DNA from: Microbispora hainanensis
Lineage (GTDB): Bacteria; Actinomycetota; Actinomycetes; Streptosporangiales; Streptosporangiaceae
DNA length: 64,000 nt
Assembly (NCBI RefSeq): GCF_006874475.1
Contig: NZ_VIRM01000001.1
Location: 124,001 to 188,000 of the forward strand
Direction: 5' to 3'
Part shown: one piece after another, positions 8,555 to 17,809 of the stretch
Position numbering within the stretch: the first letter of the stretch is position 1
Layout of the letters: every line of letters begins with the position of its first letter
Made by a program: the position numbers and the translations under genes
The notes under the pieces: generated by a model
Seen by the model: only the letters and a program-made list of their open reading frames with translations
Database searches by the model: none
Told to the model about the DNA's origin: nothing

Positions 8555-9070
8555 ATGACAGACCGTTCCCCCAACGGCTCCCCCAACGGCGCGTCCGCGT
8601 GGGCGCGACACAGCAGGCTGCGGGTGGTGCCGCCGGTCCAGCCACGCAAGCTGGCGAAGGTCCCCTTCGTCGAGCTGGCGGACGGCCGGCTGCAGGGCGT
8701 GGTGTCGAGCGGCTCGGACATCGGCCGGGTCTACGTCTCCTCCATCGCCGCCGGCACCCACAACTACAACTGCAGCACCAACAACAACCGCCCCTGCGGC
8801 GGCCTGTACGGCTCGCCGTGCAAACACCTGCGGGCCCTGGTCGCCGAGGCCGTCGTGCAGTATGGCGCCGACCGGGTGTCCCGTTATCTGCGGGTCGAGG
8901 TCCCCGAGGGCGCGGAACCGGCCGACTGCCTGGGCGGCGTCCACGAGCCCGCCCCCGCCGCGGTCGTGTTCAGCAGGTTCCTGCGCCACCTGGCCTATCT
9001 GGAGGTGCCCGACACGACCCTGCCGATCCCGGAGCTGCACTGGTTCCCGGCCACGGGGACGGTGGGCTGA
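8555..9070 (+). CDS. SWIM-like zinc-finger protein of the MoxR/VWA cluster
   Basis: The 171-residue product has a compact metal-binding motif of the form C-x7-C-x7-C-x-H (NCSTNNNRPCGGLYGSPCKHL, about residues 73-93, shown here only as key residues C, C, C, H), which resembles a SWIM finger whose first CxC is expanded. SWIM-domain proteins bind DNA or proteins; in E. coli the SWIM protein YehQ is encoded with the MoxR-type ATPase YehL. The stop overlaps the next gene by ATGA. It is the first gene of a five-gene, same-strand cluster. Function is inferred only from context; the rest of the protein has no recognisable domain. Confidence 0.75.
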   Translation: MTDRSPNGSPNGASAWARHSRLRVVPPVQPRKLAKVPFVELADGRLQGVVSSGSDIGRVYVSSIAAGTHNYNCSTNNNRPCGGLYGSPCKHLRALVAEAVVQYGADRVSRYLRVEVPEGAEPADCLGGVHEPAPAAVVFSRFLRHLAYLEVPDTTLPIPELHWFPATGTVG

Positions 9071-10623
9071 TGCTCGCCGTACAGCTCGCCGCCCTGCTCG
9101 GCGGCGAATCGGGAAACGCCGGTGCGGGTGCGGAGGAGGCGCTCGCGCTGCTCGACGGCTTCGACGACGCCCTGGTGCACGGCCTCGCCAGGCTCGCCGA
9201 CGAGCGCGCCGACGCGGTGGCCGCGCTGGCCGCGGCGTTCGCCGCCACGCCTCTCGGTGACCGGCTGGCGGAGGCCGCCGACGCGGTCGTGTCCGGTTCG
9301 ATCACGCAGGAGCATCTGACGGCGCTGGCGGGCGGCCGGGTCGCGTTGTCCGGCGCGGTGCACGACGCCCTGCTCGAAGGCCTGGACACGGCGCTCGGGC
9401 GGGAGCGAGCGGAATGGCCGCCGACGCCCGGCGACCCGCAGACGGCGGGCGGCACCGGTGCCCACCCGGCCGCTCAACCGGCCGCTCAACCGGCCGCTCA
9501 ACCGGCCGCCCAATTGGACGGTCAGCCGGTCGCCCAGCCGTCCACTCAGCCGTCCACTCAGCCGCCCGCTCAGCCGGCCGGGAACGTGCTCGGCGGCGTC
9601 CGCTCCTGGCTGCGCGAGCTGGCCATCACCGGCTGGCGCGGCGTCGACCACGACCTCGTCTCCGCGGCGGACCAGGTGATCGAGGCACTGCTCGCCGTGC
9701 CGGAGCTGCGCAGGCTCGCGGTGTTACTCGACGGCTTCGCCGCCGAGCTGCGCGCCTCCTGCCCGATCGGCTCCGTGGAGCACCTGCCGGTGCGACGCTG
9801 GGCGGATCTGTGGACCCGCGCCCTGCTGCTGTCGCAGGACGGCGTGCTGACCGGAGATCCGACCGGCGAGCCCCGGCCCGCCGCCATGGTGTCGGGACGG
9901 CTGCTGGTGCTCGGCGTCGACGTGCACGAGCACGGCACCGCCGTACAGTTCCAGATGCACGCCGTCCTGGAACCCGCCGACGGCGGCACGTCCCGGCTGG
10001 TCCGCACCTCGGTCACGGTCGCGAAGGTCGACACCATCGTCGGGACGGCGCTGTGGAAGCTGCCGCAGCGCCACAAGGTGCTGCTGGCCGCGCTGGCCGA
10101 CCGCCGCAGCATCGAGATCGCGGACGTGCCCCTGCTCGACAGCGGCGACCTCGTCTGGCACGACGATCGCGCCTTCGTGAGCAAGCCCGCCGACCCGTTG
10201 GCGACCGCCCGGCTGTGCCTGCCCGGCGCGCTCGCCCCGGCGGTGCCACCTCTCGATCGCGCTCCGGTGCGGATCGCCGAACCCGTGCTGGTGGAGGGCT
10301 ACAAGGTCACCAAGGACGGCTCCTTCGACCTGGGGGGCACCCTGCTCGCCGTGGATACGGAACGGCTGCCCGACTGCGGTCCGCTCACGCCCAAGCTGGT
10401 GGCGGCCTCTTCGGCGTGCGTGGGACTCATGCGGTGGGACGGCGGCCGATGGACGCTGCAGCCGCTCGCCGTACAGGCCAAGGTCAAGCGCGAGGCGGTC
10501 GTGGTCGCCACCGGCGACTGGGCGCTCGGCCCCACCGACCCCAAGGCGGCCAAGGCCGAGGCCAGGGCCGCCGACGCGGTCGCCGTGCTGCAGGAACGAG
10601 CCGGACGGTTGCTGCGACGATGA
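9070..10623 (+). CDS. uncharacterised component of the MoxR/VWA cluster
   Basis: This 517-residue cytosolic protein starts at the ATG embedded in the previous stop codon (ATGA). I see an all-helical Ala/Leu-rich N-terminal region (about 1-115), a low-complexity linker of PAAQ/PSTQ units (about 130-175) encoded by a tandem repeat at 9464-9580, and a mixed alpha/beta C-terminal region. No catalytic motif stands out. In other actinobacteria a large protein next to the SWIM finger often occupies this slot, and it may be the second half of what is a single SWIM protein elsewhere; that is inference. The stop again overlaps the VWA gene start. Confidence 0.7.
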   Translation: MLAVQLAALLGGESGNAGAGAEEALALLDGFDDALVHGLARLADERADAVAALAAAFAATPLGDRLAEAADAVVSGSITQEHLTALAGGRVALSGAVHDALLEGLDTALGRERAEWPPTPGDPQTAGGTGAHPAAQPAAQPAAQPAAQLDGQPVAQPSTQPSTQPPAQPAGNVLGGVRSWLRELAITGWRGVDHDLVSAADQVIEALLAVPELRRLAVLLDGFAAELRASCPIGSVEHLPVRRWADLWTRALLLSQDGVLTGDPTGEPRPAAMVSGRLLVLGVDVHEHGTAVQFQMHAVLEPADGGTSRLVRTSVTVAKVDTIVGTALWKLPQRHKVLLAALADRRSIEIADVPLLDSGDLVWHDDRAFVSKPADPLATARLCLPGALAPAVPPLDRAPVRIAEPVLVEGYKVTKDGSFDLGGTLLAVDTERLPDCGPLTPKLVAASSACVGLMRWDGGRWTLQPLAVQAKVKREAVVVATGDWALGPTDPKAAKAEARAADAVAVLQERAGRLLRR

Positions 10624-12194
10624 GCGACGACATCCCTGCGACCGGCATCCCTGCGACCGGCATCCCTGCGACCGGTGTCCCTGCGACCGGTGTCCCTGCG
10701 ACCGGTGTCCCTGCGACCGGTGTCCCTGCGACCGGTGTCCCTGCGACCGGTGAAGATGCTCCGACGAGCGCCGGCCTCCTCGCGGCCGGTTCAGATGAGC
10801 TGACGGGCGCCGATCGCAACCGGCGTCAGGTGCTCTACTGGCGGCTGCTCGCCCGGCTGTTCGACCACGAGGAGCAGCCCGCGCTCGAGACCGCCGGTGT
10901 CGCGGTCGTCGGCGATCTGGGCCTGCCCGCCGGGTTGCTCGACCCGGCCGTTTCGGTCGACTCGCTGGTGCAGCGCTTCCCCGAACTGGCCGCCGAGTTC
11001 GAGACCCTGCTCACGTCCGGCGAGCACATGCCGGGCGGCGAGGTGCGCCGGGCGGCGCTCGTCTCGAAGCTGCTGCTCAACGTCTTCGCCACCGGTTCGG
11101 GTGACGTCAGCGCCACCCAGCTCGCGACCTGGCAGCGGGACGCCGCCTGGCTCAAGCAGGCCCTGTGCGCGGGGCAGGCACCCGGATCGGGATCAAGCGC
11201 CGGACCGGGCGCCGGCGGCGAATCGGGAGCGGAGGCCGAGACCGGTCCGGGGGCCGAGCCCAAGGCAGGGCACGGGCCGGGCGCCGGGTTCCGGATCGGT
11301 GACGACGACCTGGCCAAGGCGCTGGCCGGCATCGAGGCCGAACTGGTCGGCCGCATGCGGCTGCGCGAGGTCCTGGCCGATCCGGCCCTTGCACGGCAGC
11401 TCACGCCCAGCATGTCGCTGGTCGAGCAGCTGCTGCGTGACAAGGCCAACCTGTCGGGGGTGGCGCTGGCCAACGCCAAGGCGCTGATCCGCAGGTTCGT
11501 CGACGAGGTCGCCGAAGTGCTGCGCACCCAGGTCGAGAAGGCCAGCGTGGGCGCGATCGACCGGTCGGTGCCGCCGAAGCGGGTGTTCCGCAACCTGGAC
11601 CTCGACCGCACGATCTGGAAGAACCTCACCAACTACAGCCCCGAAGACCAGCGGCTCTACGTCGACCGGCTCTACTACCGGCGCACCGCGAGGCGTACGA
11701 CGCCGGCCAGGATGATCGTGGTCGTCGACCAGTCGGGTTCGATGGTCGACGCGATGGTCAACTGCACCATCCTGGCGTCCATCTTCGCCGGGCTGCCCAA
11801 GGTCGACGTGCACCTGGTCGCGTACGACACCCGCGCGCTCGACCTGACCCCGTGGGTGCACGATCCGTTCGAGGTGCTGCTGCGCACCCAGCTCGGCGGC
11901 GGCACCGACGGCACCGCCGCCCTGGCCCTCGCCCAGCCGAAGGTCGCCGACCCCCGCAACACGGTGGTCGTGTGGATCTCCGACTTCTACGAATGGAACA
12001 GTCCCGCCGTCTTCGCCGGGATGGAGGCGCTGCACCGGTCCGGCGTACGGCTCATCCCGGTGGGCTCGGTGGACAGCGGCGGCCAGCAGAGCGTCAACCC
12101 GTGGTTCCGGCAGAAGCTCAAGGACATGGGCACGCCGGTGATCTCGGGCCACATCCGCAAGCTCGTGTTCGAACTCAAGAACTTCCTCGCCTAG
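10620..12194 (+). CDS. VWA-domain protein of the MoxR/VWA cluster (YehP-like)
   Basis: The 524-residue protein ends in a von Willebrand factor A domain with an intact metal-ion-dependent adhesion site: DQSGS (Asp near residue 370), the Thr of GGGTDG and the Asp of ISDFYE. VWA proteins paired with MoxR ATPases bind substrates or partners through this Mg2+ site during assembly or maturation. The N-terminus is odd: eight pentapeptides of the type IPATG/VPATG follow MSDD, encoded by a perfect 15-bp repeat, and a second Gly/Ala/Glu-rich linker lies near residues 190-220. Start is the ATGA overlap with the previous gene. The AAA+ gene follows after 13 bp. Confidence 0.88.
   Translation: MSDDIPATGIPATGIPATGVPATGVPATGVPATGVPATGVPATGEDAPTSAGLLAAGSDELTGADRNRRQVLYWRLLARLFDHEEQPALETAGVAVVGDLGLPAGLLDPAVSVDSLVQRFPELAAEFETLLTSGEHMPGGEVRRAALVSKLLLNVFATGSGDVSATQLATWQRDAAWLKQALCAGQAPGSGSSAGPGAGGESGAEAETGPGAEPKAGHGPGAGFRIGDDDLAKALAGIEAELVGRMRLREVLADPALARQLTPSMSLVEQLLRDKANLSGVALANAKALIRRFVDEVAEVLRTQVEKASVGAIDRSVPPKRVFRNLDLDRTIWKNLTNYSPEDQRLYVDRLYYRRTARRTTPARMIVVVDQSGSMVDAMVNCTILASIFAGLPKVDVHLVAYDTRALDLTPWVHDPFEVLLRTQLGGGTDGTAALALAQPKVADPRNTVVVWISDFYEWNSPAVFAGMEALHRSGVRLIPVGSVDSGGQQSVNPWFRQKLKDMGTPVISGHIRKLVFELKNFLA
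10632..10751 (+). repeat. 15-bp coding tandem repeat, 8 copies
   Basis: Eight in-frame 15-bp units (atccctgcgaccggc / gtccctgcgaccggt) encode the (I/V)PATG array at the N-terminus of the VWA protein. Copy number is likely to vary between strains because the units are almost identical. Confidence 0.9.
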
Positions 12195-12207
12195 GAGACC
12201 CCCTCAC

Positions 12208-13323
12208 ATGACCAACGAGATGCTCCGCGCGCCCGCCGAGGCGAAGTACGCCGAGGAGCTCGACTGGCTGGAGTCGATCGACGACGGCCCCAAGCCGTTC
12301 TCCTGGCGGCTCAGCCCCCGGATGGTCCGGCTGTTCGTGCTCGGCAGCGAGCGGTCCGACGGCCTGGACCGCGAGATCCCGCAGAAGTGGTTCGGCGACC
12401 GGAGCTTCGTCGAGCGCAGCATCGTGACGCTCGCCTCCGACCGCGGCCTGCTGCTGATCGGCGACCCGGGCACCGGCAAGAGCTGGCTGGCCGAGCTGCT
12501 GTCCGCCGCCATCTGCCGCGACTCCACCCTGGTCGTGCAGGGAACGGCGGGCACCACCGAAGACCACATCAAGTATTCGTGGAACGTCTCGATGGTGATC
12601 GCCAAGGGCCAGTCCCGCGAGTCGATGATCCCGTCGCCGATCATGACGGCCATGGAGCAGGGCATGATCGGCCGGTTCGAGGAGCTGACCCGCGCCACCA
12701 GCGACGTGCAGGACGCCCTGATCTCGATCCTGTCGGAGAAGTACGTCTCGATCCCCGAGCTGGACACGGACAACACGGTGTTCGCCAGGCCCGGATTCTC
12801 GATCATCGCCACCGCCAACAGCCGCGACCGTGGCGTCAACGACCTGTCCTCGGCGCTGAAACGGCGGTTCAACTTCGTCCGCATCCCGGTGGTGACGAGC
12901 AAGGCCAGCGAGGCGGAGATCGTCCGCTTCCGCACCACCGAACTGCTGCGCCGGCACCGCATCGAGCTCGACGTGCCGCCCGCGCTCCTGGACATCCTGC
13001 TGCAGAGCTTCGCCGACCTGCGGGCCGCGGCGGCGTCGGCCACGAGCGAGGACGAGAAGCTGGAGTCGGCCCTGTCGACCGCCGAGCAGATCGGTGTGCT
13101 GGAGGACGCCATCCTGCACAGCCACTTCTTCGGCGACCGCACGCTGCGCGCCGAGACGCTGGGCGGCGCCCTGGTGGGCTCGCTGGCCAGGCGCGCCCCG
13201 GAGGACCTGGCCATCCTCAACAAGTATTGGCACGGCGTGGTCGAACCCCGCAGCAAGAACGACGGAGGCGAGTGGACGCGGTTCCTCGACGGCGGCCGCC
13301 AGGCGATCTCGACGCTGTCATGA
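12208..13323 (+). CDS. MoxR-family AAA+ ATPase (YehL-like)
   Basis: This 371-residue ATPase has Walker A GDPGTGKS at residues 85-92, sensor 1 in IIATANSRDRG and an arginine-finger segment in LKRRFNFVRIP. The region normally holding the Walker B D-E reads MIGRFEELTR, so the usual Asp is replaced and the catalytic Glu may be one of the EE pair; this is a trait to check against the YehL subfamily. MoxR ATPases act as chaperones that remodel or activate partners together with VWA proteins. The RBS aggag sits 10 bases before the ATG. It is flanked by the VWA gene and, through an ATGA overlap, the DUF5682 gene. Confidence 0.92.
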   Translation: MTNEMLRAPAEAKYAEELDWLESIDDGPKPFSWRLSPRMVRLFVLGSERSDGLDREIPQKWFGDRSFVERSIVTLASDRGLLLIGDPGTGKSWLAELLSAAICRDSTLVVQGTAGTTEDHIKYSWNVSMVIAKGQSRESMIPSPIMTAMEQGMIGRFEELTRATSDVQDALISILSEKYVSIPELDTDNTVFARPGFSIIATANSRDRGVNDLSSALKRRFNFVRIPVVTSKASEAEIVRFRTTELLRRHRIELDVPPALLDILLQSFADLRAAAASATSEDEKLESALSTAEQIGVLEDAILHSHFFGDRTLRAETLGGALVGSLARRAPEDLAILNKYWHGVVEPRSKNDGGEWTRFLDGGRQAISTLS

Positions 13324-16202
13324 GGACCTTCGACGCTCTGCGCGAGCAGCTTCTCGACGCCGCGGCGGCGTTCTCCGGCGGCGGGGACGGGCCGCCTGCC
13401 CGGACGCTGGCCGGCATCCTGTCCGGCATGGTCGACGACGTCGACCGCATGCTGCGCGAGGAGCTGGAGATCTTCCCGGTGTGCCACCACTCACCGGCCT
13501 CCGCCCTGGCCATGACCCGCCGGCTGCGCGACAAGCGGCCCAAGGTCGTCTACCTGGAGCTGTGCGAAGACCTGCGCCCGCTCCTCGACGAGCTGCGCAA
13601 CTGCCGGCTGCCGGTGGCGCTGCAGGCGTTCGCCACCGATCTCGACGGGTTCCCGCCCGGCTCGGGGCCGCTCAGCGTGATCGCGCCGGTCACCGAGGCG
13701 TCGGCGGAGTATCAGGCCATCGCGTACGCGCTCGACACCCCCGGCGTCGAGATCGTGCTGGTCGACCGCTCGGTGGACCACGTCTTCCAGTGGCTGCCCG
13801 AAGAGACCGGCGGTTCGGCCCCGCAGCAGGAGGCCGGCGCGGCCGAAGACGGGCAGGGCGACGAGGCGGCGCTGCACGGTGACGCCGTGGGCGTCGAGAT
13901 CGGCGACCTGCGGCCGCGCTTCGCCGAGCTGGAAAGGCACCTGCTGCACCACGGCAAGGTGCGGCACTGGTCGGAGTGGTGGGACCAGTACGTCGAGCAG
14001 CCGCTGACCGGGGCCGACTACGCCACCTACCGCCAGGCGATGGCGCTGGTCGGCAGCCTGTTCCGGCGGCTGCGCCGCGACGGGGACGAGCGCCTGGCCG
14101 TCGACGAGGAACGCGAGCGCTACATGTGGACGCGGATCCGCGAGCACCTCGCCGCGTCGGGCGCCGACCCCGCCGACTGCCTGTACGTGTGCGGGGCCTT
14201 CCACGCCGTCAGCGACGTCGCCGAGTTCGGCCTGCGCTCCGAGGCGCCGCCGTACGAGATCGGTCCGCGCACGGGCACGCGCTGGCTCTACGGGCTGATC
14301 CCCTCCAGCCACTCCGCGATCGAGGCGCAGTTCGGCCTGGCCCAGGGCTCGGTGTCCATCGCCGCCGCCACCTGGGCCAAGGCGGTCAAGCGCGGAGGTC
14401 TCTCGCCCCACCGGCTGGCGGGGCAGCAGGACGGACCGGGGAAACGGGCCGCCAAAGCCACCAAGGCCGCCAAAGCCGGTGCCGGAGCCGGCAAAGCGGG
14501 TGCCGGGGCCGCTGCCACACCGGCCGTCGCCGAGCCGGCGGCCGACCGGCTGTCGGGGTTCCTCGCCGGCCCGCCCGCACTCGATGGCCTGGACGAGGAC
14601 GAGCTGCGCGGATGGTGCGTCGACATCGTGCGGCTGGCCCGCCGCAACGGCTATCTGGCCAGCACGGCCGACGCCATCGCCGTGTTCGAGACGTCGATCC
14701 TGCTGGCGGGGGTGCGCGGGCGGGCCAGGCCCACGCCGTACGACTTCGCGGACGCGGCCGTCACCTGCATCGAGAAGGACGTCGTGCCGGGCCGCCGGGA
14801 CGTCCGCCGCCTGTGCGAGATCCTCCTGGGCGGCGACAAGATCGGGATGGTCGGCTACGACGCGCTGCCCCCGCTGGTCCGCGACGTGTACGACCGGCTG
14901 GAGCCACTCGGGCTCGACCTGACCAGGCGCACCCAGCAGCGGGTGCTGCTCGACCTCAAGGCGGATCCCGAGCTGGAGCCGTGCTCCGATCTGCTGTGGA
15001 CACTGCGTTACCTGCTGCCCGAGGGCACGGTGCGGCCGATCATGGGGGCACGCCGCCTCGGTGAGCGGCCGATCCAGGAGAGCTGGGACGTGGCGCTCGG
15101 CCGGCACCAGCGGGAGATCATCGAGCTGGGCTACGAGGGCGTCACGGTCGAACAGGTGCTGGAGCAGCGGCTCCGCCGCACGGCATGGGACCCGCAGGCC
15201 ACGGCGGGGGTGGCGCTCGCGGCCGTCGAGGACGCCATCCTCTATCTGGGCGGCCGACGCCTCGCGGCCGAGCTCGGCGCCCGCGCCGTCGAGCTGCTGG
15301 CCGCCGAGCGCACGGTGGACGACGCACCCGAGGTGCTGCGCCGGATCAGGCGGCTGCTGACCTACTACCGGTCGAGCGAACCGGAGCTGCCGGCCTGGTG
15401 CGAGCACTTCGTCACGGCCGGATACGCCCACTATTGCACGCTGCTGCCCACCGCCTTCGCCGATGACGACACGGGCGTGCGCCAGGTCGGGGCGATGCTC
15501 GGCTTCCTGTTCACGCTGGAGAGCCTCGCGCTGTCGCTCGGCTGCGACCGCGCCCAGCTCGAACTCGCCGTACGGCAGTCGCACCCGCGGGCCCCGGCCA
15601 AGGTCGCGCTGCTGTGGGCGGCACAGACCCAGCTCGGCCTGCTCACCAGGGAGGAGCTGCGCGCCCGCTGCGACGAACTGCTGGCCAACCCGCTCGTCGT
15701 CCCGGCCTACCCGCTCTATGTGAGCGGGTTCGTCCAGGCGCTCGAACCCGTCCCCGGCCTCGCGCCGTTCGTGGTCGAGGCGCTCTCGAAGGCGTTCGCG
15801 CGGCTGCCCGACCCCGTCCTGCTGCCCTGGCTGCCGAAGCTGATCACCACGTTGCGCCGGCACGCACCGGAGCTGGTCCCCGTGCTCGCCCGCGAGGCCG
15901 GGCGGACCTTCCCCGGCACGCTGGCCGAGCTGGACGCCTGGACACCGCCCTGGGAACGGCCGGCCACGCCGGCCCGGAGGACCCGGACGGCGCCCGCGCC
16001 GAGGGGTCCGGTGTCCGCGCTGCTCACCCGGCATCCGCAGGCGTGCGACGCCATGGCCGCGCTGCTCGGCTGTACGGCGGAGTGGGGGAGCGCCGGGCCG
16101 GATCAGGGGCCGGGGCAGGGTCCGGAGCACGGCGAGGTGCGGGCCCTGCTCGCCCGGCACCCCGCGACGACCGGCGCGGTCGCGGCCCTGCTCCGCCGGT
16201 GA
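13320..16202 (+). CDS. DUF5682-family large protein (YehM-like)
   Basis: The 960-residue product begins at the ATGA overlap with the AAA+ gene. The first 350 residues carry the family hallmarks EIFPVCHHSPASAL, VYLELCEDL and YVCGAFHA; the paired His and acidic residues recall metal-dependent TraB/EreA-like folds, but that comparison is only an impression. A Lys/Ala-rich linker follows (about residues 375-400), then a long helical region of HEAT-like character to the end. In E. coli the homologous gene yehM lies with yehL and yehP. Role is probably substrate or scaffold of the MoxR/VWA machine. No signal peptide or membrane segment is seen. Confidence 0.85.
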   Translation: MRTFDALREQLLDAAAAFSGGGDGPPARTLAGILSGMVDDVDRMLREELEIFPVCHHSPASALAMTRRLRDKRPKVVYLELCEDLRPLLDELRNCRLPVALQAFATDLDGFPPGSGPLSVIAPVTEASAEYQAIAYALDTPGVEIVLVDRSVDHVFQWLPEETGGSAPQQEAGAAEDGQGDEAALHGDAVGVEIGDLRPRFAELERHLLHHGKVRHWSEWWDQYVEQPLTGADYATYRQAMALVGSLFRRLRRDGDERLAVDEERERYMWTRIREHLAASGADPADCLYVCGAFHAVSDVAEFGLRSEAPPYEIGPRTGTRWLYGLIPSSHSAIEAQFGLAQGSVSIAAATWAKAVKRGGLSPHRLAGQQDGPGKRAAKATKAAKAGAGAGKAGAGAAATPAVAEPAADRLSGFLAGPPALDGLDEDELRGWCVDIVRLARRNGYLASTADAIAVFETSILLAGVRGRARPTPYDFADAAVTCIEKDVVPGRRDVRRLCEILLGGDKIGMVGYDALPPLVRDVYDRLEPLGLDLTRRTQQRVLLDLKADPELEPCSDLLWTLRYLLPEGTVRPIMGARRLGERPIQESWDVALGRHQREIIELGYEGVTVEQVLEQRLRRTAWDPQATAGVALAAVEDAILYLGGRRLAAELGARAVELLAAERTVDDAPEVLRRIRRLLTYYRSSEPELPAWCEHFVTAGYAHYCTLLPTAFADDDTGVRQVGAMLGFLFTLESLALSLGCDRAQLELAVRQSHPRAPAKVALLWAAQTQLGLLTREELRARCDELLANPLVVPAYPLYVSGFVQALEPVPGLAPFVVEALSKAFARLPDPVLLPWLPKLITTLRRHAPELVPVLAREAGRTFPGTLAELDAWTPPWERPATPARRTRTAPAPRGPVSALLTRHPQACDAMAALLGCTAEWGSAGPDQGPGQGPEHGEVRALLARHPATTGAVAALLRR

Positions 16203-16211
16203 CGCCCGGGA

Positions 16212-17141
16212 TCACCCGGTGGTGGCGTCGGCGAGCAGGGCGGGGACGAGCGAGGCGAGGACGGCCTGGTCCTCCTCACGGCGGGGGGCATACTCGGTGA
16301 TCCCCAAACCGGCCAGGGGAAAGTGGGCCGTCAGCGCGCGTACGGCGTCTCGCAACGTCGCGACGGACAGGCCGCCGGCCTCGGGGTAGCTGAGCGACCC
16401 GAACTCCTCGGGATCGAGCACGTCGAGGTCGATGTGGATATAGACGGCGGTGCCCCCGGCGGCGGCGACGGCCGGGACCAGGACGCCGGGGTCGGCCGTC
16501 AGCTCGGGCACGGTGCGCCGGGCGAGGCCCGCGTCGGTGGCGTAGGCCAGCTCCGCCGGATCCAGTGCGCGGACTCCGGCGAGGATCACCTGCCGGGGGC
16601 GCAGCGCACGCGGCGGGACCAGATCGGGGTGCCCGTCGCCCAGCAGGGTGCGCAGGACCATGCCGTGGAAGGCGTGCGACGGTGAGGAGCCGGGTGTGTT
16701 GAGATCGCCGTGGGCGTCGAACCAGACGACGACGAGACCGTCGCCGTGCCGCGCCAGGGCGGCCGACACCGGCTCCACCTCCACCCCGCAGTCGCCGCCG
16801 ACCGTGACGACCGTGGCCGCGCCGCACTCGGCGAGCGCGGCACGCGTCCGGGCGGCGACGGCGGTGAGGACGTCCAGGGCGCGGACGCCGTCCCGTTCGG
16901 CCCCCGCGGTGTCCGGAACGGGCACCCGCATGGCCCTGACGGACGGCTGGGCGGGTGGCCCTGTATGTGACTCGGGGGACGGCTCGGCGGATGTCAGCAG
17001 TGAGGCCAGCCGTTCGGCGCCGAGGGACAGGAGCCGGGCGTCCGCGACGCTCGATCCCTGCCATTGGGGCACTTGCAGAACCGCGGTCGGAAGCACGCTC
17101 CGATCATTCCACGGCAATGTCCGGCCGGGCAGAGCGCACAT
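16212..17141 (-). CDS. arginase/agmatinase-family ureohydrolase
   Basis: The Mn2+-binding signature of ureohydrolases is present: GGDCGV, DAHGDLN and HIDLDVLDP, plus a late Glu in GITEYAP. These enzymes hydrolyse guanidino groups (arginine, agmatine, formimidoglutamate and similar). Here the first motif reads GGDC instead of the common GGDHS, and the region between motifs is short, so the substrate is uncertain. Start 17141 (ATG) gives 309 residues; a GTG about 45 bases later is an alternative and neither has a convincing Shine-Dalgarno. The gene converges on the DUF5682 gene with a 9-bp gap, so it is not part of that operon. Confidence 0.85.
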   Translation of the reverse strand: MCALPGRTLPWNDRSVLPTAVLQVPQWQGSSVADARLLSLGAERLASLLTSAEPSPESHTGPPAQPSVRAMRVPVPDTAGAERDGVRALDVLTAVAARTRAALAECGAATVVTVGGDCGVEVEPVSAALARHGDGLVVVWFDAHGDLNTPGSSPSHAFHGMVLRTLLGDGHPDLVPPRALRPRQVILAGVRALDPAELAYATDAGLARRTVPELTADPGVLVPAVAAAGGTAVYIHIDLDVLDPEEFGSLSYPEAGGLSVATLRDAVRALTAHFPLAGLGITEYAPRREEDQAVLASLVPALLADATTG

Positions 17142-17180
17142 ATCCGTCGTGCCCGGGCCTGGAGGTGCGGGGTGTGGTCC

Positions 17181-17669
17181 TCAGCCCGTGGTTCTGGGGC
17201 GCCGGCGCCACCGGCAGGGCGACGGCGTACGCCGATCTTCCAGTGCCTCCAGTGCCTCCAGCACCGCGTCGATCCGCTGCCGGCAGTCGTACGGCTTCGT
17301 GTGCCGCAGGCGCCCGTCCCGCCTGCTCCGATTCGCGTCGGCCGGTGCGTCGGTCATCAGGCCCCACTGCCAATACCACTTCTGCACGCCGTGTAACACG
17401 CACACATAGAGGGTGCCGATCTCGCCCGAGCGCTGCGCGGCGTACGTCGCGATCTGGTGCCAGTCCGCGACGAGCGGTGTGGTGGTGGTGGATCCTCCGG
17501 CGCGGACGTGCGTCACAACGTACAGGCGGGTGTGCTGGTCGAACTCGGCTTCGACGATGTCGCTGAGCAGGCGTGGCTGCCGCAGGATCAGGCGGGTTCG
17601 GGGTGGGGGCCAGGACGAGAACGCGAGCAGGCCGAGCAGCGCCACCTCGATGCACCAGTCCAGAGTCAT
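17181..17669 (-). CDS. hypothetical protein with N-terminal hydrophobic segment
   Basis: I do not recognise this 162-residue product. It has a short hydrophobic N-terminus (CIEVALLGLLAFS) that may be a membrane helix, a mixed middle region (RLYVVTHVRAGG; WHQIATYAAQRSGEIGTLYVCVLHG) and an Arg-rich tail. The start was moved to ATG 17669, which has gaaggg upstream. It ends 39 bp upstream of the arginase start and could be co-transcribed with it. Coding is supported by length and composition only. Confidence 0.5.
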   Translation of the reverse strand: MTLDWCIEVALLGLLAFSSWPPPRTRLILRQPRLLSDIVEAEFDQHTRLYVVTHVRAGGSTTTTPLVADWHQIATYAAQRSGEIGTLYVCVLHGVQKWYWQWGLMTDAPADANRSRRDGRLRHTKPYDCRQRIDAVLEALEALEDRRTPSPCRWRRRPRTTG

Positions 17670-17809
17670 CGGAGGGGTTCCCTTCGTCGGAGGCCGCACC
17701 GGCATTCGTCCCCGGGCGAAGCCCGACCGCGGACACCGTCACGCTTCTGTGGTGTCGCGGGATGTCGGAATCGGGACGCGGGTGCGGTCCAGAGGTGAGA
17801 CGAAACAAG

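Noticed and set aside
8359-9069. Open frame before the second MoxR-cluster gene
   Set aside because: It lies out of frame over the SWIM-like gene and lacks a start signal; the ATGA at 9070 is used.
12387-13319. Open extension upstream of the DUF5682 start, inside the AAA+ gene
   Set aside because: It overlaps the AAA+ gene in another frame; ATGA at 13320 is the natural start.
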